From Bacillota bacterium (GTDB lineage Bacteria > Bacillota > Clostridia > Christensenellales > UMGS416), in the NCBI GenBank assembly GCA_023409755.1, contig JAEYRA010000111.1, positions 1 to 43,555 of the forward strand: 43,555 bases of DNA. Reading direction: 5' to 3'. A program made the position numbers and the translations under genes. Shown in pieces: positions 1-8,416 of this stretch (position 1 is its first letter; each line of letters starts with the position of its first letter). The notes beneath the pieces are model-generated. The model saw nothing but the letters and a program-made list of their open reading frames with translations. It searched no databases and was not told the origin of the DNA.

Positions 1-81
1 CATTTGCATTCCTTGCGGATTGATGAACATATTCGGATCTCCGTACATGTGAATCACGCTTTCATCAGACTTTACCACCAT
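1..81 (-). CDS. N-terminus of an unidentified protein running off the left edge (partial)
   Basis: On the minus strand an ATG at 79-81 opens 27 codons that stay open to the window edge. The frame is closed by a stop shortly upstream, so this ATG is the first available start. The segment is AT-richer than the sequence after 120. No convincing Shine-Dalgarno sequence precedes it. Too short to name a family. It could also be non-coding. Confidence 0.35.
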   Translation of the reverse strand, partial: MVVKSDESVIHMYGDPNMFINPQGMQM

Positions 82-252
82 CTTATGATTTATAATGACG
101 AGAGGTTAAATGCTGAGAATCAGATCCTGGTTTCGCGGCGTGACCGCCGGAACAGGGCATGGGAGCATTCTGCCGGCAGAGGTTCGCCGTTCCCGCATGG
201 CGACTCCCCAAAACTGCGCAACGGCCGTCAAGCACACCCCCGCCCAACCTGC

Positions 253-258
253 TATCCT
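253..258 (+). promoter_or_regulatory. Extended -10 box (TGcTATCCT) of the AraC/GyrI gene
   Basis: TATCCT is preceded by TG at 250-251 and by a C-rich stretch. The ATG is only 22 nt downstream, so the predicted transcript would begin almost at the AAGGAGG ribosome site (267-273). Confidence 0.5.
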
Positions 259-279
259 GTGACCACAAGGAGGAACGCC

Positions 280-1173
280 ATGAACGAACAGGAGGAAGCG
301 GTGCAGCGCATGCTCGATTACATTGAGGAGCACTTGGAGGAGGCCATCGACGCCGGTCGCCTGGCGGCGGCAGCGGGCTACTCGCCCTGGCACGCCAGCC
401 GGGTGTTCACGCGGCTGGTGGGGCTCTCGCCCACCGGGTACACCCGCGCACGGCGGCTGACCCGGGCCGCCCAACGCCTGCAAGATGGCCACGAGCGGGT
501 GCTGGATGTGGCGCTGAGCCTGTGCTTTGAGTCCCACGAGGGGTTCACGCGGGCCTTCACCGATCGCTTTGGCCTGCCGCCGGAACGGTACCGCCGGGAC
601 AGGCCGCCGCTGCCCCTCTTCCTGCCCCGCAGCGCCTGGCGCACCTACCTTGCCAAACCGGACAAAGGAGAGAGTTCCATGGCAAACGAGAATACCGTCT
701 TTGTGCAAGTCGTCGACCGCCCCGCCCGCAAACTGCTGCTGCGGCGGGGCCGCACCGCCGATGAATACTTCGCTTACTGCGAGGAAGTCGGCTGCGACAT
801 TTGGGATACCCTCTGCGCCGTTCCTGGTGCGCTCTACGAACCCATTGGCTGCTGGCTCGCCGAGTCTGCCCGCCGCCCCGGCACCTCCGAGTATGTGCAG
901 GGGGTGGAAGTGCCCGCCGACTGGGCCGGAACCGTGCCCGAGGGGTTGGAAGTCCTGGAGCTGCCCGCCGGCAAGTACATGGTCTTCCACGGCCAGCCCT
1001 ACCGCGAGGAGGACATGAGCCGGGCCATCGGCGCCGTGTGGGGCACCATCGAGGGTTACGACCCCGGGGTCTACGGCTTCGCCTGGGCCGACGCGCCGGT
1101 GCGGCGCTTCCAGCTTGCACCCATCGGCGAGCGCGGGTACATCGAGGCCCGGGCCGTCACCCCGGTGGGCTGA
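280..1173 (+). CDS. AraC-family regulator with GyrI-like effector-binding domain
   Basis: A 297-residue DNA-binding regulator. Residues about 8-107 form the double helix-turn-helix of AraC proteins, ending in the typical FGLPPERYRRD. Residues about 138-297 form a GyrI-like (SOUL-type) ligand pocket, as in Rob and BmrR relatives that bind hydrophobic cations or drugs. The open frame extends further left, but ATG 280 is chosen because AAGGAGG sits 6 nt upstream and a -10 box lies just before that. The ligand is unknown. A stand-alone protein of the same ligand-binding class lies at 28187. A hairpin terminator follows the gene. Confidence 0.88.
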   Translation: MNEQEEAVQRMLDYIEEHLEEAIDAGRLAAAAGYSPWHASRVFTRLVGLSPTGYTRARRLTRAAQRLQDGHERVLDVALSLCFESHEGFTRAFTDRFGLPPERYRRDRPPLPLFLPRSAWRTYLAKPDKGESSMANENTVFVQVVDRPARKLLLRRGRTADEYFAYCEEVGCDIWDTLCAVPGALYEPIGCWLAESARRPGTSEYVQGVEVPADWAGTVPEGLEVLELPAGKYMVFHGQPYREEDMSRAIGAVWGTIEGYDPGVYGFAWADAPVRRFQLAPIGERGYIEARAVTPVG

Positions 1174-1205
1174 CCGAAAGACCACCTTTCCCATTCCCAA
1201 AACGG

Positions 1206-1242
1206 AAGGAGGAGTGCCAAACGGCACCCCTCCTTCTTTCGT
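1206..1242 (+). terminator. Rho-independent terminator after the AraC/GyrI gene
   Basis: A 13-bp stem (1206-1218 with 1223-1235, one A.C mismatch) closes a 4-nt loop and is followed by the T-rich run TTCTTTCGTTT. It lies 33 nt after the stop codon. Confidence 0.8.
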
Positions 1243-1431
1243 TTCCAGCAATCCATCGCCTTGCTTTATGAATCTCCCTATCACCTAATGTGGGAGTGGG
1301 AGCAGTTGCTCGTTCATACAAACGGGATGACACGAAAGAGATGTTATTCATCGTGATCTATTTGAATTATACTGTGCTGGGCCCAAGCGATGTCTATGTC
1401 ATCATCGCGATCCGTTTCAGAGATACACGCT

Positions 1432-1650
1432 GCGCTGGGCGGCACTTTTGGTAAGCGCCAAAAGTGCCCAAAAACGCCTTGGAGGCACGGGCGAGTTTCC
1501 TAGACCGGACGACCGGCACAAACTTGGGAGCCAGCGGCGGTAACTCGGCTTCGCATTGTAACCAAAGCGAAGCCTCAGACATCCCGCCCGCTGTCGCTGA
1601 GTTTTCTGCCGCCGATCGCCCGGGAGAAACTCGCAACGCGCCCGTAGAAC
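1432..1650 (-). repeat. Intergenic repeat family A, copy A1
   Basis: Family A read on its own strand has these parts: a left arm (GCGAGTTTC then GGGCGATCGGC); the conserved GGGATGT(T/C)TGAG; a variable apical hairpin; the conserved GAGTTACCGCCG; a right arm (GCCGGTCGTCC, GTCTAGG, AAACTCGC); and a last hairpin built on GGCACTTTTGG/CCAAAAGTGCC. Left and right arms are complementary, so the unit folds as one long structured stem. Here it reads on the minus strand and follows repeat B1 beyond the beta-galactosidase. Short ORFs crossing it are ignored. Confidence 0.85.
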
Positions 1651-1749
1651 GGCATATCCGGCCTTCCGTCTCATGCGTTCAGCTCTTGCTGCCCCTCCCC
1701 CAGTCTGGGGAAGTGTTGGGGATATCTCCCTGCGTGAAACATTCCTGGA

Positions 1750-2006
1750 AGCCGCGTCGCGGGTTTATCCCGCAGCGGCAAAGCTGCATCTAGCCTGTGG
1801 CACTCGGCCCTCCCGCTCACAGGCGTGTCTCTCCCCCAAAAATCCTTATACGAGCTAAAAAGCAGAAAGCCCGCCAGCGACATGCGCGGTGGCGGGCCTC
1901 CCGTTCAGCTGTGGCGAATACTCTCCCCTCGCCTTCGTCACTTTGCGGCGAAGGCGACTAAACTCGCGGCGGTTGCATCAGCAGCAGCCGCGAAAGCGCA
2001 GCGTCA
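1750..2006 (-). repeat. Intergenic repeat family B, copy B1, overlapping the beta-galactosidase stop
   Basis: Family B reads outward from a gene end. It has a first block around the stop codon (CGCTGACGCTGCGCTTTCG here), a hairpin of GGCGAAGG type, the hairpin GCCCGCCACCGCGCATGTCG...GGCGGGC followed by TT, a GTGCCACNGGC hairpin, and a small stem with loop ATAAA or ATGAA (GCGGGATAAACCCGC here). In this copy the TGA of the GH42 gene (2004-2006) lies inside the first block. The GGCGGGC hairpin could act as a terminator. Confidence 0.82.
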
Positions 2007-4034
2007 GCGCGCGAATATCTCCAATCCCCGCGCCGGCAGTTTGACCTCGCCGCTCACAGGCTTGCCGGTCAAGAGGCTCACGCCGCCCTCGCCCACGTCC
2101 ACGGTCTGCTCCTCGGGCATGTAGTTCTGCACAAACACAAACTCCCGCTGGCCGTCGGTGCGCACGGTGGCGGTCACGCCATCGGACAGTTCGGCGTCGC
2201 CCAGCGTCCTGCGGATGCCAAGCCCGTCCACGAGCTTGCCGTAGAAGTCGCGGTGGAAGTCGTCCTCCATCCGCCCGGCCAGGAAGTACGCATGGCCCTG
2301 ACCGTAGGCGTTGCGGGTAATGGCCGCCATGCCCTCGTAGAAATCCTCGCCCCATGCGGCCAGCACCTCGGCCCCATCGGGGTGGATGAGCTCGCAGAAC
2401 TCGCGGGCCAAATAGTCCCGTCCGTTCCAGGTCACGAGCCGGCTTTCCTCGTCGTAGAGGCCGTCGAGTTCCTCGGCCCACACGCCCAGCACGTCCTTCA
2501 GGGGGCCGGGGAAGCCGCCCAGATGCACCAGGTCGTGCTCGTCCACGTAGCCGGTCATGTAGGTGCACACCAGCGTGCCGCCGCGCTTGACAAAGGCACG
2601 CAGCTTCTCGGCCATGCCGGGCCGCAGCATATAGAGCATGGGGGCCACCACCAGCTTGTAACCATTGAGCGGGCAGGAGGAATCAATGACATCCACGGGC
2701 ACGCCGGCCTGCCAGAAGGGCAGGTAGTGGCGCACGCAGGTCTCCACATAGCCCTTCTCCCGCCGGAACCCCTGCATCTCCTGGATGGCCCAGCGGTTCT
2801 CAATGTCGTAGATCACCGCGACTTCAGCCGGGGTGGCGCAGCCCACCACGTCGTCGAGCTTGCTGAGAACCACACCGGTGTCCGCCACATCGCGGAACAC
2901 GCGGGTGTGCTCGTGCCCCACATGGTCCACCACCGCGCCGTGGAACTTCTCGCTGCTCCCGCGGGATTTGCGGAACTGGAAGTACTGCACGCTGTCGCTG
3001 CCGTGGGCCACGGCCTGCAGGCTGTAGAGCACCTGCCCGCCGGGGCGGCGCAGCTTGCCGATGGGCTGCCAGTTGGTGGCCGAGGGGGAGCTTTCCATCA
3101 GCAGGAAGGGCTTGCCCCCGCCCATGGCACGGAACATGTCATGCAGGAAGGCCGTCTCGGCGGCGATGAAGCCGTCGTCCTCGTCGGCGCGCCACATCGG
3201 GTAGTTGTCCCAGCTCACCACGTCCAGCTCCTTGGCCATGGCGTAGTAGTCGAAACCGTCGAAGAACCGCATGAGGTTGGTGGTGCAGGGCACCTGGGGC
3301 GTGATGCGCCGCAGGGGTTCCATTTCGGCCTTCATGAAGTCGATGGTCTGGTGGGTGACAAAGCGCTTCCAATCGAGCACCAGGCCGTGTACGCTCCGCT
3401 CCCCCCGGGGGGACGGCGACTCCACCTGGCTCCAGTCGGTGTAGGTGTGGCTCCAGAAGGCCGTCCACCATGCCTGGTTCAGGGCGTCCAGCGTGCCGTA
3501 GCGGGCCTTGAGCCAATCGCGGAAGGCCTGCTGGCACAACTCACAGTGGCACTCGCCGGAGTATTCGTTGGAAAGGTGCCACAACCCCAGGGCCGGGTGT
3601 TCCTTGTAACGCTCGGCCAGGCGGGTGTTGATCTCCAGCGCCTTGCGCCGATACACAGGCGAGGTCTGGCAGTGGTTGTGCCGGCCGCCGTGCAGGTTGC
3701 GCACACGGTCGGCCTCCACCCGCAGCACCTCGGGGTATTTCTCACTCATCCATGCCGGGCGGGCACCGGTTGGGGTGGCCAGTACCGCGGTCATCCCGTT
3801 CTCGGCCAGCATGTCCATCACGTCATCGAGCCAGCCGAAGTCGTACACGCCGTCTTCGGGCTCCAGCGCTGCCCAGGCGAAAATGCCCACCGACAGGCTG
3901 TTGATGCCGGCGAGCTTCGCCAGGCGCATGTCCTCCCGCCACACCTCGCGGGTGTCCCGCCACTGGTCGGGGTTGTAATCGCCGCCGTGTATCATGTGGG
4001 GCAGGCGGGCGATGATCGGGTCATAACGCTTCAT
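2004..4034 (-). CDS. GH42 beta-galactosidase
   Basis: A 676-residue cytoplasmic enzyme that hydrolyses terminal beta-D-galactose from beta-galactosides. There is no signal peptide. The TIM barrel begins at GGDYNPDQW (about 17-25). The acid/base is Glu157 in LWHLSNEYSG and the nucleophile is Glu314 in LLMESSPS. Cys122, Cys162, Cys164 and Cys167 match the structural zinc cluster of GH42 enzymes such as the Thermus A4 enzyme. Full family length. The start has GGAGGTGG upstream and a -10 box at 4062-4067. It lies 67 nt downstream of the lipoprotein gene on the same strand and may be co-transcribed. Its last codon and stop fall inside repeat B1. Confidence 0.95.
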   Translation of the reverse strand: MKRYDPIIARLPHMIHGGDYNPDQWRDTREVWREDMRLAKLAGINSLSVGIFAWAALEPEDGVYDFGWLDDVMDMLAENGMTAVLATPTGARPAWMSEKYPEVLRVEADRVRNLHGGRHNHCQTSPVYRRKALEINTRLAERYKEHPALGLWHLSNEYSGECHCELCQQAFRDWLKARYGTLDALNQAWWTAFWSHTYTDWSQVESPSPRGERSVHGLVLDWKRFVTHQTIDFMKAEMEPLRRITPQVPCTTNLMRFFDGFDYYAMAKELDVVSWDNYPMWRADEDDGFIAAETAFLHDMFRAMGGGKPFLLMESSPSATNWQPIGKLRRPGGQVLYSLQAVAHGSDSVQYFQFRKSRGSSEKFHGAVVDHVGHEHTRVFRDVADTGVVLSKLDDVVGCATPAEVAVIYDIENRWAIQEMQGFRREKGYVETCVRHYLPFWQAGVPVDVIDSSCPLNGYKLVVAPMLYMLRPGMAEKLRAFVKRGGTLVCTYMTGYVDEHDLVHLGGFPGPLKDVLGVWAEELDGLYDEESRLVTWNGRDYLAREFCELIHPDGAEVLAAWGEDFYEGMAAITRNAYGQGHAYFLAGRMEDDFHRDFYGKLVDGLGIRRTLGDAELSDGVTATVRTDGQREFVFVQNYMPEEQTVDVGEGGVSLLTGKPVSGEVKLPARGLEIFAR

Positions 4035-4061
4035 GGGCCACCTCCGTCATTGTTCGCCGCC

Positions 4062-4067
4062 ATTGTA
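4062..4067 (-). promoter_or_regulatory. Extended -10 box (TGaTACAAT) of the GH42 gene
   Basis: On the minus strand TG-A-TACAAT stands about 28 nt before the ATG at 4034. It is preceded by C-rich sequence rather than a good -35. It gives GH42 its own promoter behind the lipoprotein gene. Confidence 0.5.
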
Positions 4068-4101
4068 TCACAATGACGGGGCTGCGGGGAGGGGGCGATG
4101 G

Positions 4102-4770
4102 CTAGACCCCCCAACTCACGATCTGCCAAGGGCTCTCCTCCGTTTCCTTCACCAACCAATAGGACCACCCACGCAGCGTGGACACGCCGGGCCCGAAGCC
4201 GCCGCCGTCCCCATCGGCGCTATACTCCACGGTGAAGTCCACCTCCACCACCGCTGTAGCTGCACCGTCAATGCCGTTTTCCGTAAAGAGATTGTAGCGG
4301 GTGTCTTTCCGGTCAGTGACAAGCCGCGAGTCCTGCAGTTCCACGCCAATGAGATGTTTGAAGTCGGACCCGCTTTCGGTCCACCACATATTCTTCACCA
4401 CCAGCGTGTTCATGCCATCCATGTCTTTGTCTGCCCATCGTTCAAAGAAGAGCCGCACCACGTCCTCCGGCTCATCGGGCACGCGGTGCCCAGTGGCGGC
4501 GCTGGTGGCGTCCGGCGTGTCTTCGGGCAGCGGTGTGGCGGTCGGTGTCGCGGTAGCCACCGGGGTGGTCGGCGCACTCGCTGTCGTGGCCGCCACAGTG
4601 GGGGCGGGCGACGGCGTGGCCACCGCTTCAGTGGGTTTGTCGGTGGAGTTCTCCAGCACGGCGGCTGTCGAATCGTCACTGGGCGCGCTGACGGGTACCG
4701 GGCCAACCGTGCCGCACCCGGCAAGCGTCAAGCAAAGCGCCATACACAGAAACAAAGCAACTCGCTTCAT
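4102..4770 (-). CDS. Lipoprotein with Thr/Pro/Ala linker and a small C-terminal domain
   Basis: A 222-residue exported lipoprotein. The N-terminus MKRVALFLCM is followed by a lipobox LTLAGC with Cys19 as the lipidation site. Residues about 20-93 form a low-complexity Thr/Pro/Ala linker with TATPTATP steps, probably spanning the cell wall. The C-terminal 125 residues contain EPEDVVRLFFERWADKD, typical of NTF2-fold or DUF4829-like domains found in Clostridia lipoproteins. Function unknown. The start has GGAGG about 6 nt upstream. The L,D-transpeptidase at 30047 has a very similar linker. Confidence 0.8.
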   Translation of the reverse strand: MKRVALFLCMALCLTLAGCGTVGPVPVSAPSDDSTAAVLENSTDKPTEAVATPSPAPTVAATTASAPTTPVATATPTATPLPEDTPDATSAATGHRVPDEPEDVVRLFFERWADKDMDGMNTLVVKNMWWTESGSDFKHLIGVELQDSRLVTDRKDTRYNLFTENGIDGAATAVVEVDFTVEYSADGDGGGFGPGVSTLRGWSYWLVKETEESPWQIVSWGV

Positions 4771-5004
4771 AGGGGCCTCCTTGTTGGTTTTGTCCTTTCC
4801 CCATTGGACGGGGCGCTTGAGTGACGGGTTCCGCTCCCTGCAGCAAGGTGGTGGGCCCCGGTGTTACCCTCTCCCCCTGACGCTTCGGCCCAGCCGCGGC
4901 ACAGCCAATCCATGGCACGGTTTCCCGGGGACACGAACGAATCAATCCATCGGACAGGGTGCGTCAGAATCCCCCACCATTCCCCCTCCCCCACGCCACA
5001 CAAT
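4771..5004. other. Divergent intergenic region with no recognised feature beyond the flanking promoter
   Basis: Separates the lipoprotein gene (minus) from sigI (plus). Apart from the ribosome site of the lipoprotein gene and the sigI promoter at 5005, I see no ORF with a ribosome site and no repeat family. CGAACGAA at 4933 resembles the -10 CGAA of SigI promoters, but no clear -35 was found. Confidence 0.4.
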
Positions 5005-5033
5005 TGTCGAGCCCCGCTCCCTGTGCTACACTG
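5005..5033 (+). promoter_or_regulatory. SigA-type promoter of the sigI-rsgI operon
   Basis: TTGTCG (5005-5010), a 17-nt C-rich spacer, and an extended -10 TGcTACACT (TACACT 5028-5033). The sigI start is 64 nt downstream of the -10. The good match to a housekeeping promoter suggests basal expression not dependent on SigI itself. Confidence 0.65.
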
Positions 5034-5096
5034 GGGAAAGGGTGCGCATCCGCGTGCCCGCCACGACCTGCCAGGTACGACGGCGCGAGGGCCTGC

Positions 5097-5810
5097 ATGA
5101 ACAACGACCAATGGGCGGTGGACGCCCGCAACGACGAGGACATCCGCTCGCAGCTCATTTGCCAGCACGAGCGTTATATCCTGTGGACGGCCAGCCGTGC
5201 GTCGCGGCGCTTTGTGCGCAAGGACGACGACGAGTGGTCGGTGGCGTTGCTTGCCTTCTCCCAGGCCATCGACACCTTTGACCCCGACCGGGGCAGCTTC
5301 CTGCCCCACGCGGCACTGGTAATCCGCCGGCGGCTGAGCGACCATTACCGCAGCCAGCGCCGCTACGAGGCCGAGCTGCCCGTGCCGCCCCACGTGCTGG
5401 AAGGCGAATGGACCGAGGAGGAGCACAGCCCGCTTTACGAGAGGGTTGCCACCCTGGCCGTGGTGCGGGAGGACCGCACCCTAGCCGACGAAATCGCCGA
5501 GGCCAGCGAGGCGTTTACCGCCTACGGTTTCTCGTTTTATGACCTGGCCGCCTGCTCCCCCAAAAGCGGAAAAACCAAACTGCAATGCGCCCAGGCCATT
5601 CGCACCCTGCTGGCCGATGACGCGCTGGTGCGGGAGATGAAAGCCGCGCGGCAGCTGCCCATTGCAAAACTTCAAAAAAGCACCGGCCTACCCCGGAAAA
5701 CGCTGGAGCGTTACCGAAGATATATTATAGCGGCTTGTGAAATTGAAACGTTGGATTGCCCCGGGTTGTCCGGGTATTTGGGCTTTTTGCGAAAGGAGGG
5801 ACCGCGGTGA
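5097..5810 (+). CDS. sigI: RNA polymerase sigma factor SigI
   Basis: A 237-residue alternative sigma factor. SigI proteins respond to heat, envelope or polysaccharide signals and are held at the membrane by RsgI. The sigma-2 part covers QHERYILWTASRASRRF to VIRRRLSDHYRSQRRYE (about 25-93), including the FDPDRGSFLPHA core-binding and -10 recognition segment. A C-terminal helix-turn-helix-like part (LPIAKLQKSTGLPRKTLERYRRY) is typical of SigI and unlike sigma-4 of other sigmas. ATG 5097 is chosen by family length (Bacillus SigI is about 250 aa). Its stop overlaps the GTG of the next gene by 4 nt (GTGA), so translation is coupled. Confidence 0.9.
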   Translation: MNNDQWAVDARNDEDIRSQLICQHERYILWTASRASRRFVRKDDDEWSVALLAFSQAIDTFDPDRGSFLPHAALVIRRRLSDHYRSQRRYEAELPVPPHVLEGEWTEEEHSPLYERVATLAVVREDRTLADEIAEASEAFTAYGFSFYDLAACSPKSGKTKLQCAQAIRTLLADDALVREMKAARQLPIAKLQKSTGLPRKTLERYRRYIIAACEIETLDCPGLSGYLGFLRKEGPR

Positions 5811-6982
5811 AGGCGTTGGTGGTGGAATTGCGCGACAAGAAGGCCGCCGTCCTTCTGGGGGATGGGCAGGTGGTGCTGGTGCCCAACCGCGGCTACGCCG
5901 TGGGGCAGGAGCTGGCACTGCGCCCGGCACGGCACACCCCGGCCGCACGCCTGGCCACGGCGGCCAGCGCCGCCGCCGTGCTGCTGCTGTTGGGCGGCGG
6001 CATCGTTTATGCCCTGCCCGATGCCTACGTGAGCCTGGACGTCAATCCGTCCATCGAATACACGGTGAACCGCTTTGACCGGGTGCTGCGCGTGCGGCCC
6101 GTCAACGAGGACGCCACGGCCATTGTGGCGTCGCTGGCCCGCACCCGCAACGCCACCATCGGCGAGGCGCTCACCCAATCGGTTTCCGCGCTTTCCGCCA
6201 GCCACTACCTGGAGGACGAGGATGGCACGGTTCTCCTGCTGTCGGTGGCGTCGGGCAGCACCGCGCGCAATGAAAGCCTGGCACAGACGCTGACCGAGAC
6301 CGCCCAGGCTGCCACCGGGGAGTCGCCCACCGTGCGGGTGGAGTGTGTCACCGGCAGCCGGCAGGACGCACGAACCGCCCAGGAGCTGGGCGTCACGCTG
6401 GGCAAGAAGGCCGTCGTCGATGCGCTGCAGAGCGACACGGGCGCCGACGAGGAGACCTACCGGCAGTGGCTGCACCGCCCGGTGCAGGAGATTATGCATC
6501 AGCTGGAACAGAAGCACGGCGATGACGATGAGAACAGACCCGGCCGTACGGCGGGGGACACCGCCACCCATGGCGGCGGCAAAACGGCTTCTCCGTCGGC
6601 GACGGAGAAACCGACTAACGGCGGCGGGCAGCACGACGCCGACCGCACCAAACCCAGCAAGCCCACCCCCACGCCGGGGAGCAATCCGCACGGCAAACCG
6701 CCCAAGGATGACAAGGGCGGCCATGACCAAGGGAACGACGACCAAGGCAGCGGCCAAAACGACAACGGCAAGGACGATAACAACCAGAGCGGCGGCCAGA
6801 GCGGCAACGGCAAGGGCAGCGGCCAGAGCGACAGCGATAAGGGCAGCAACGACAAGGGCAAGGACCAGGGCGGCAACGGCCAAGGGGAGGACGACCAAGG
6901 CGGCGATCAGAACGACAACGACCAGGGCAACGATGACCAGGGCGGCGGCCAAAACGGCAAAGGCCAAGAAAACGACAACTAG
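5807..6982 (+). CDS. rsgI: RsgI-type membrane anti-sigma factor with a disordered ectodomain
   Basis: A 391-residue single-pass protein that should bind and inhibit SigI. Residues 1-38 are the cytoplasmic RsgI_N domain, residues about 49-70 the membrane helix, and residues about 71-235 the conserved extracellular domain. DVNPS (Asn80-Pro81) matches the self-cleavage site described for RsgI proteins. From about residue 240 the chain is a Gly/Asp/Gln/Asn/Lys tail with no carbohydrate-binding module, unlike the cellulosomal sensors of Clostridium thermocellum. The GTG start at 5807 has AAAGGAGGG upstream and overlaps the sigI stop. The tail resembles the low-complexity region of the secreted protein at 8417-9982. 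Confidence 0.88.
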   Translation: MKALVVELRDKKAAVLLGDGQVVLVPNRGYAVGQELALRPARHTPAARLATAASAAAVLLLLGGGIVYALPDAYVSLDVNPSIEYTVNRFDRVLRVRPVNEDATAIVASLARTRNATIGEALTQSVSALSASHYLEDEDGTVLLLSVASGSTARNESLAQTLTETAQAATGESPTVRVECVTGSRQDARTAQELGVTLGKKAVVDALQSDTGADEETYRQWLHRPVQEIMHQLEQKHGDDDENRPGRTAGDTATHGGGKTASPSATEKPTNGGGQHDADRTKPSKPTPTPGSNPHGKPPKDDKGGHDQGNDDQGSGQNDNGKDDNNQSGGQSGNGKGSGQSDSDKGSNDKGKDQGGNGQGEDDQGGDQNDNDQGNDDQGGGQNGKGQENDN

Positions 6983-7044
6983 AGCCGCAGCCCAAACGGC
7001 AAGGGAGTGCCGCGTCCCCAATCCCTTCGTACAGTGAATAACAC

Positions 7045-7076
7045 GGCGGCCGAATCATCGGCCGCCACGTTTGTTT
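7045..7076 (+). terminator. Terminator of the sigI-rsgI operon
   Basis: A perfect 9-bp stem GGCGGCCGA/TCGGCCGCC with loop ATCA, followed by ACGTTTGTTTC. It lies 62 nt after the rsgI stop. Confidence 0.75.
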
Positions 7077-7225
7077 CTTGCCACTTCCCCGTGCTCCTGT
7101 GAAGCCTAGGCGCACCAAACAAAGCAAACGCCCGTGGCGTGCGCAGCGGGCGGCCACAGTCCGGCAAAGCGATCCCCCGACAAGGCGTGAATGCTTCTTC
7201 TGTTGTTCCTGCTCCCTCAGAAATG

Positions 7226-8149
7226 TTAATGAACGGCTGCGGCGTTCCTCATCCAATCCAAAATGAAATCAAACCGCTCCTTCGTCAGCGCATGTCCACC
7301 TTCGTATTGCCGAATCGCAAGCCGATCCCCTTGGTCTGCCTGTTCATATGCTTGTTTGGCCTTCCGGTAGATCTCCATCGCGTCTTTGGAGTATTTGTCG
7401 TCGACCGCCGAGACGATCAGAAAGTCTGTGGGGCAGATCTCGCATACCACATCGTCGATGTCATACTCCCGTGCGAAATGGGGGATCACACTTGCCATTT
7501 CGATCCCAACGCGGTTCTCCATTCGGTTGCGGAAGGTGACGGCGCTGCCGCTGGCACAGGCGTAGCGGATGCGTCTGTCAAACGCCGCCAAATAGATTGT
7601 CGTGTTGCCCCCATACGAGTGCCCCATACAACCCATTCTCGTGTGGTCAACGCAGTCCAGCGCGTTGAGCACACTGATCGCTCCCATTGCGTCCTCGATC
7701 ACCATTTTTGCCAAGGTTTGCCCGGTCAATATGCCGTAACACATGGTGATGAAGTGCTGCCAGTCGTCGTCCCCATCATTCTTTTCGGTTCCGGATGCGT
7801 TCACTCTCCTGTCCTCAAAGCATAGGGAATCGGGAGCAATGACGACGAAGCCCGCCTGGGCAAGCGCGGGGCCGAAGGCTTGCAGGGGGTTCCCCGCAAG
7901 GCCGCACACTTCGCTCTTGCCAAGGTTCCGCTCACTATTGTGCTGGTGATTCACCAGCACCGCAGGATGTCTTTCTTCCCCTTCGGGCAGCAGCAGGAAC
8001 GCGGTATTCCTGCGCCCACAAACGTCATATTGGATGCGTTGCCGCACATAACCCTGGCATACTGTAGCATTCAGAACCTCATAAGATATTTGATCCGGGA
8101 TGGATTCCAGCCCAATGAGCTCCATCATTTTCGTTCGGCGCACACACAT
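7226..8149 (-). CDS. Alpha/beta hydrolase of the dienelactone hydrolase/acetyl esterase type
   Basis: A 307-residue soluble hydrolase, probably a carboxylesterase. The nucleophile elbow is GHSYGG (Ser in the HSY). AVDDKYS supplies the likely acid and EGGHAL the catalytic histidine, in the usual order. HPAVLVNHQHNSERN resembles the oxyanion-hole strand of this class. The frame is open further upstream, but the ATG at 8149 is chosen because GAGGGAAAG lies just before it and a TATAAT box at 8178-8183. Base composition is visibly less GC-rich than its neighbours, which hints at transfer. Substrate unknown; an acyl-sugar would fit the surroundings. Confidence 0.8.
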   Translation of the reverse strand: MCVRRTKMMELIGLESIPDQISYEVLNATVCQGYVRQRIQYDVCGRRNTAFLLLPEGEERHPAVLVNHQHNSERNLGKSEVCGLAGNPLQAFGPALAQAGFVVIAPDSLCFEDRRVNASGTEKNDGDDDWQHFITMCYGILTGQTLAKMVIEDAMGAISVLNALDCVDHTRMGCMGHSYGGNTTIYLAAFDRRIRYACASGSAVTFRNRMENRVGIEMASVIPHFAREYDIDDVVCEICPTDFLIVSAVDDKYSKDAMEIYRKAKQAYEQADQGDRLAIRQYEGGHALTKERFDFILDWMRNAAAVH

Positions 8150-8177
8150 TGCTTTCCCTCTGTCGTGTCTTTTGTTC

Positions 8178-8183
8178 ATTATA
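8178..8183 (-). promoter_or_regulatory. -10 box TATAAT of the alpha/beta hydrolase gene
   Basis: A perfect TATAAT on the minus strand, 28 nt before the ATG at 8149. No clear -35 at 17 nt. Confidence 0.5.
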
Positions 8184-8350
8184 CAGGCACATGGAACGGC
8201 CTGCATTCACAACTTGCTTTGCGTGATCCGCTCAAATCTAGTGAACTTTACAGTCACCCATCGCGCCCGCCCCGCTGGGGTGGGGTGACGCAACCAACTT
8301 CCCCTGTGCCCCCCACCCGCAGCCCCACCGCTTGCGCGGGGACAGAATAA

Positions 8351-8382
8351 CAGGCCCCCTCCCCAACCGGGGAGGAGGCCTG
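8351..8382 (-). terminator. Terminator of the secreted repeat protein gene
   Basis: A 14-bp stem (8351-8364 with 8369-8382, loop AACC on the plus strand), followed on the minus strand by TTATTCTGT. It lies about 34 nt beyond the stop codon at 8417. Confidence 0.75.
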
Positions 8383-8416
8383 CTGCCTCCGCGTGGAAAC
8401 ACTACTCCATTCGTTT

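Noticed and set aside
2253..4076. A 607-codon plus-strand open frame opposite the beta-galactosidase
   Set aside because: It is the antisense of a clear GH42 gene. Long antisense frames are expected in GC-rich DNA and it reads as His/Gly/Val-rich with no domain.
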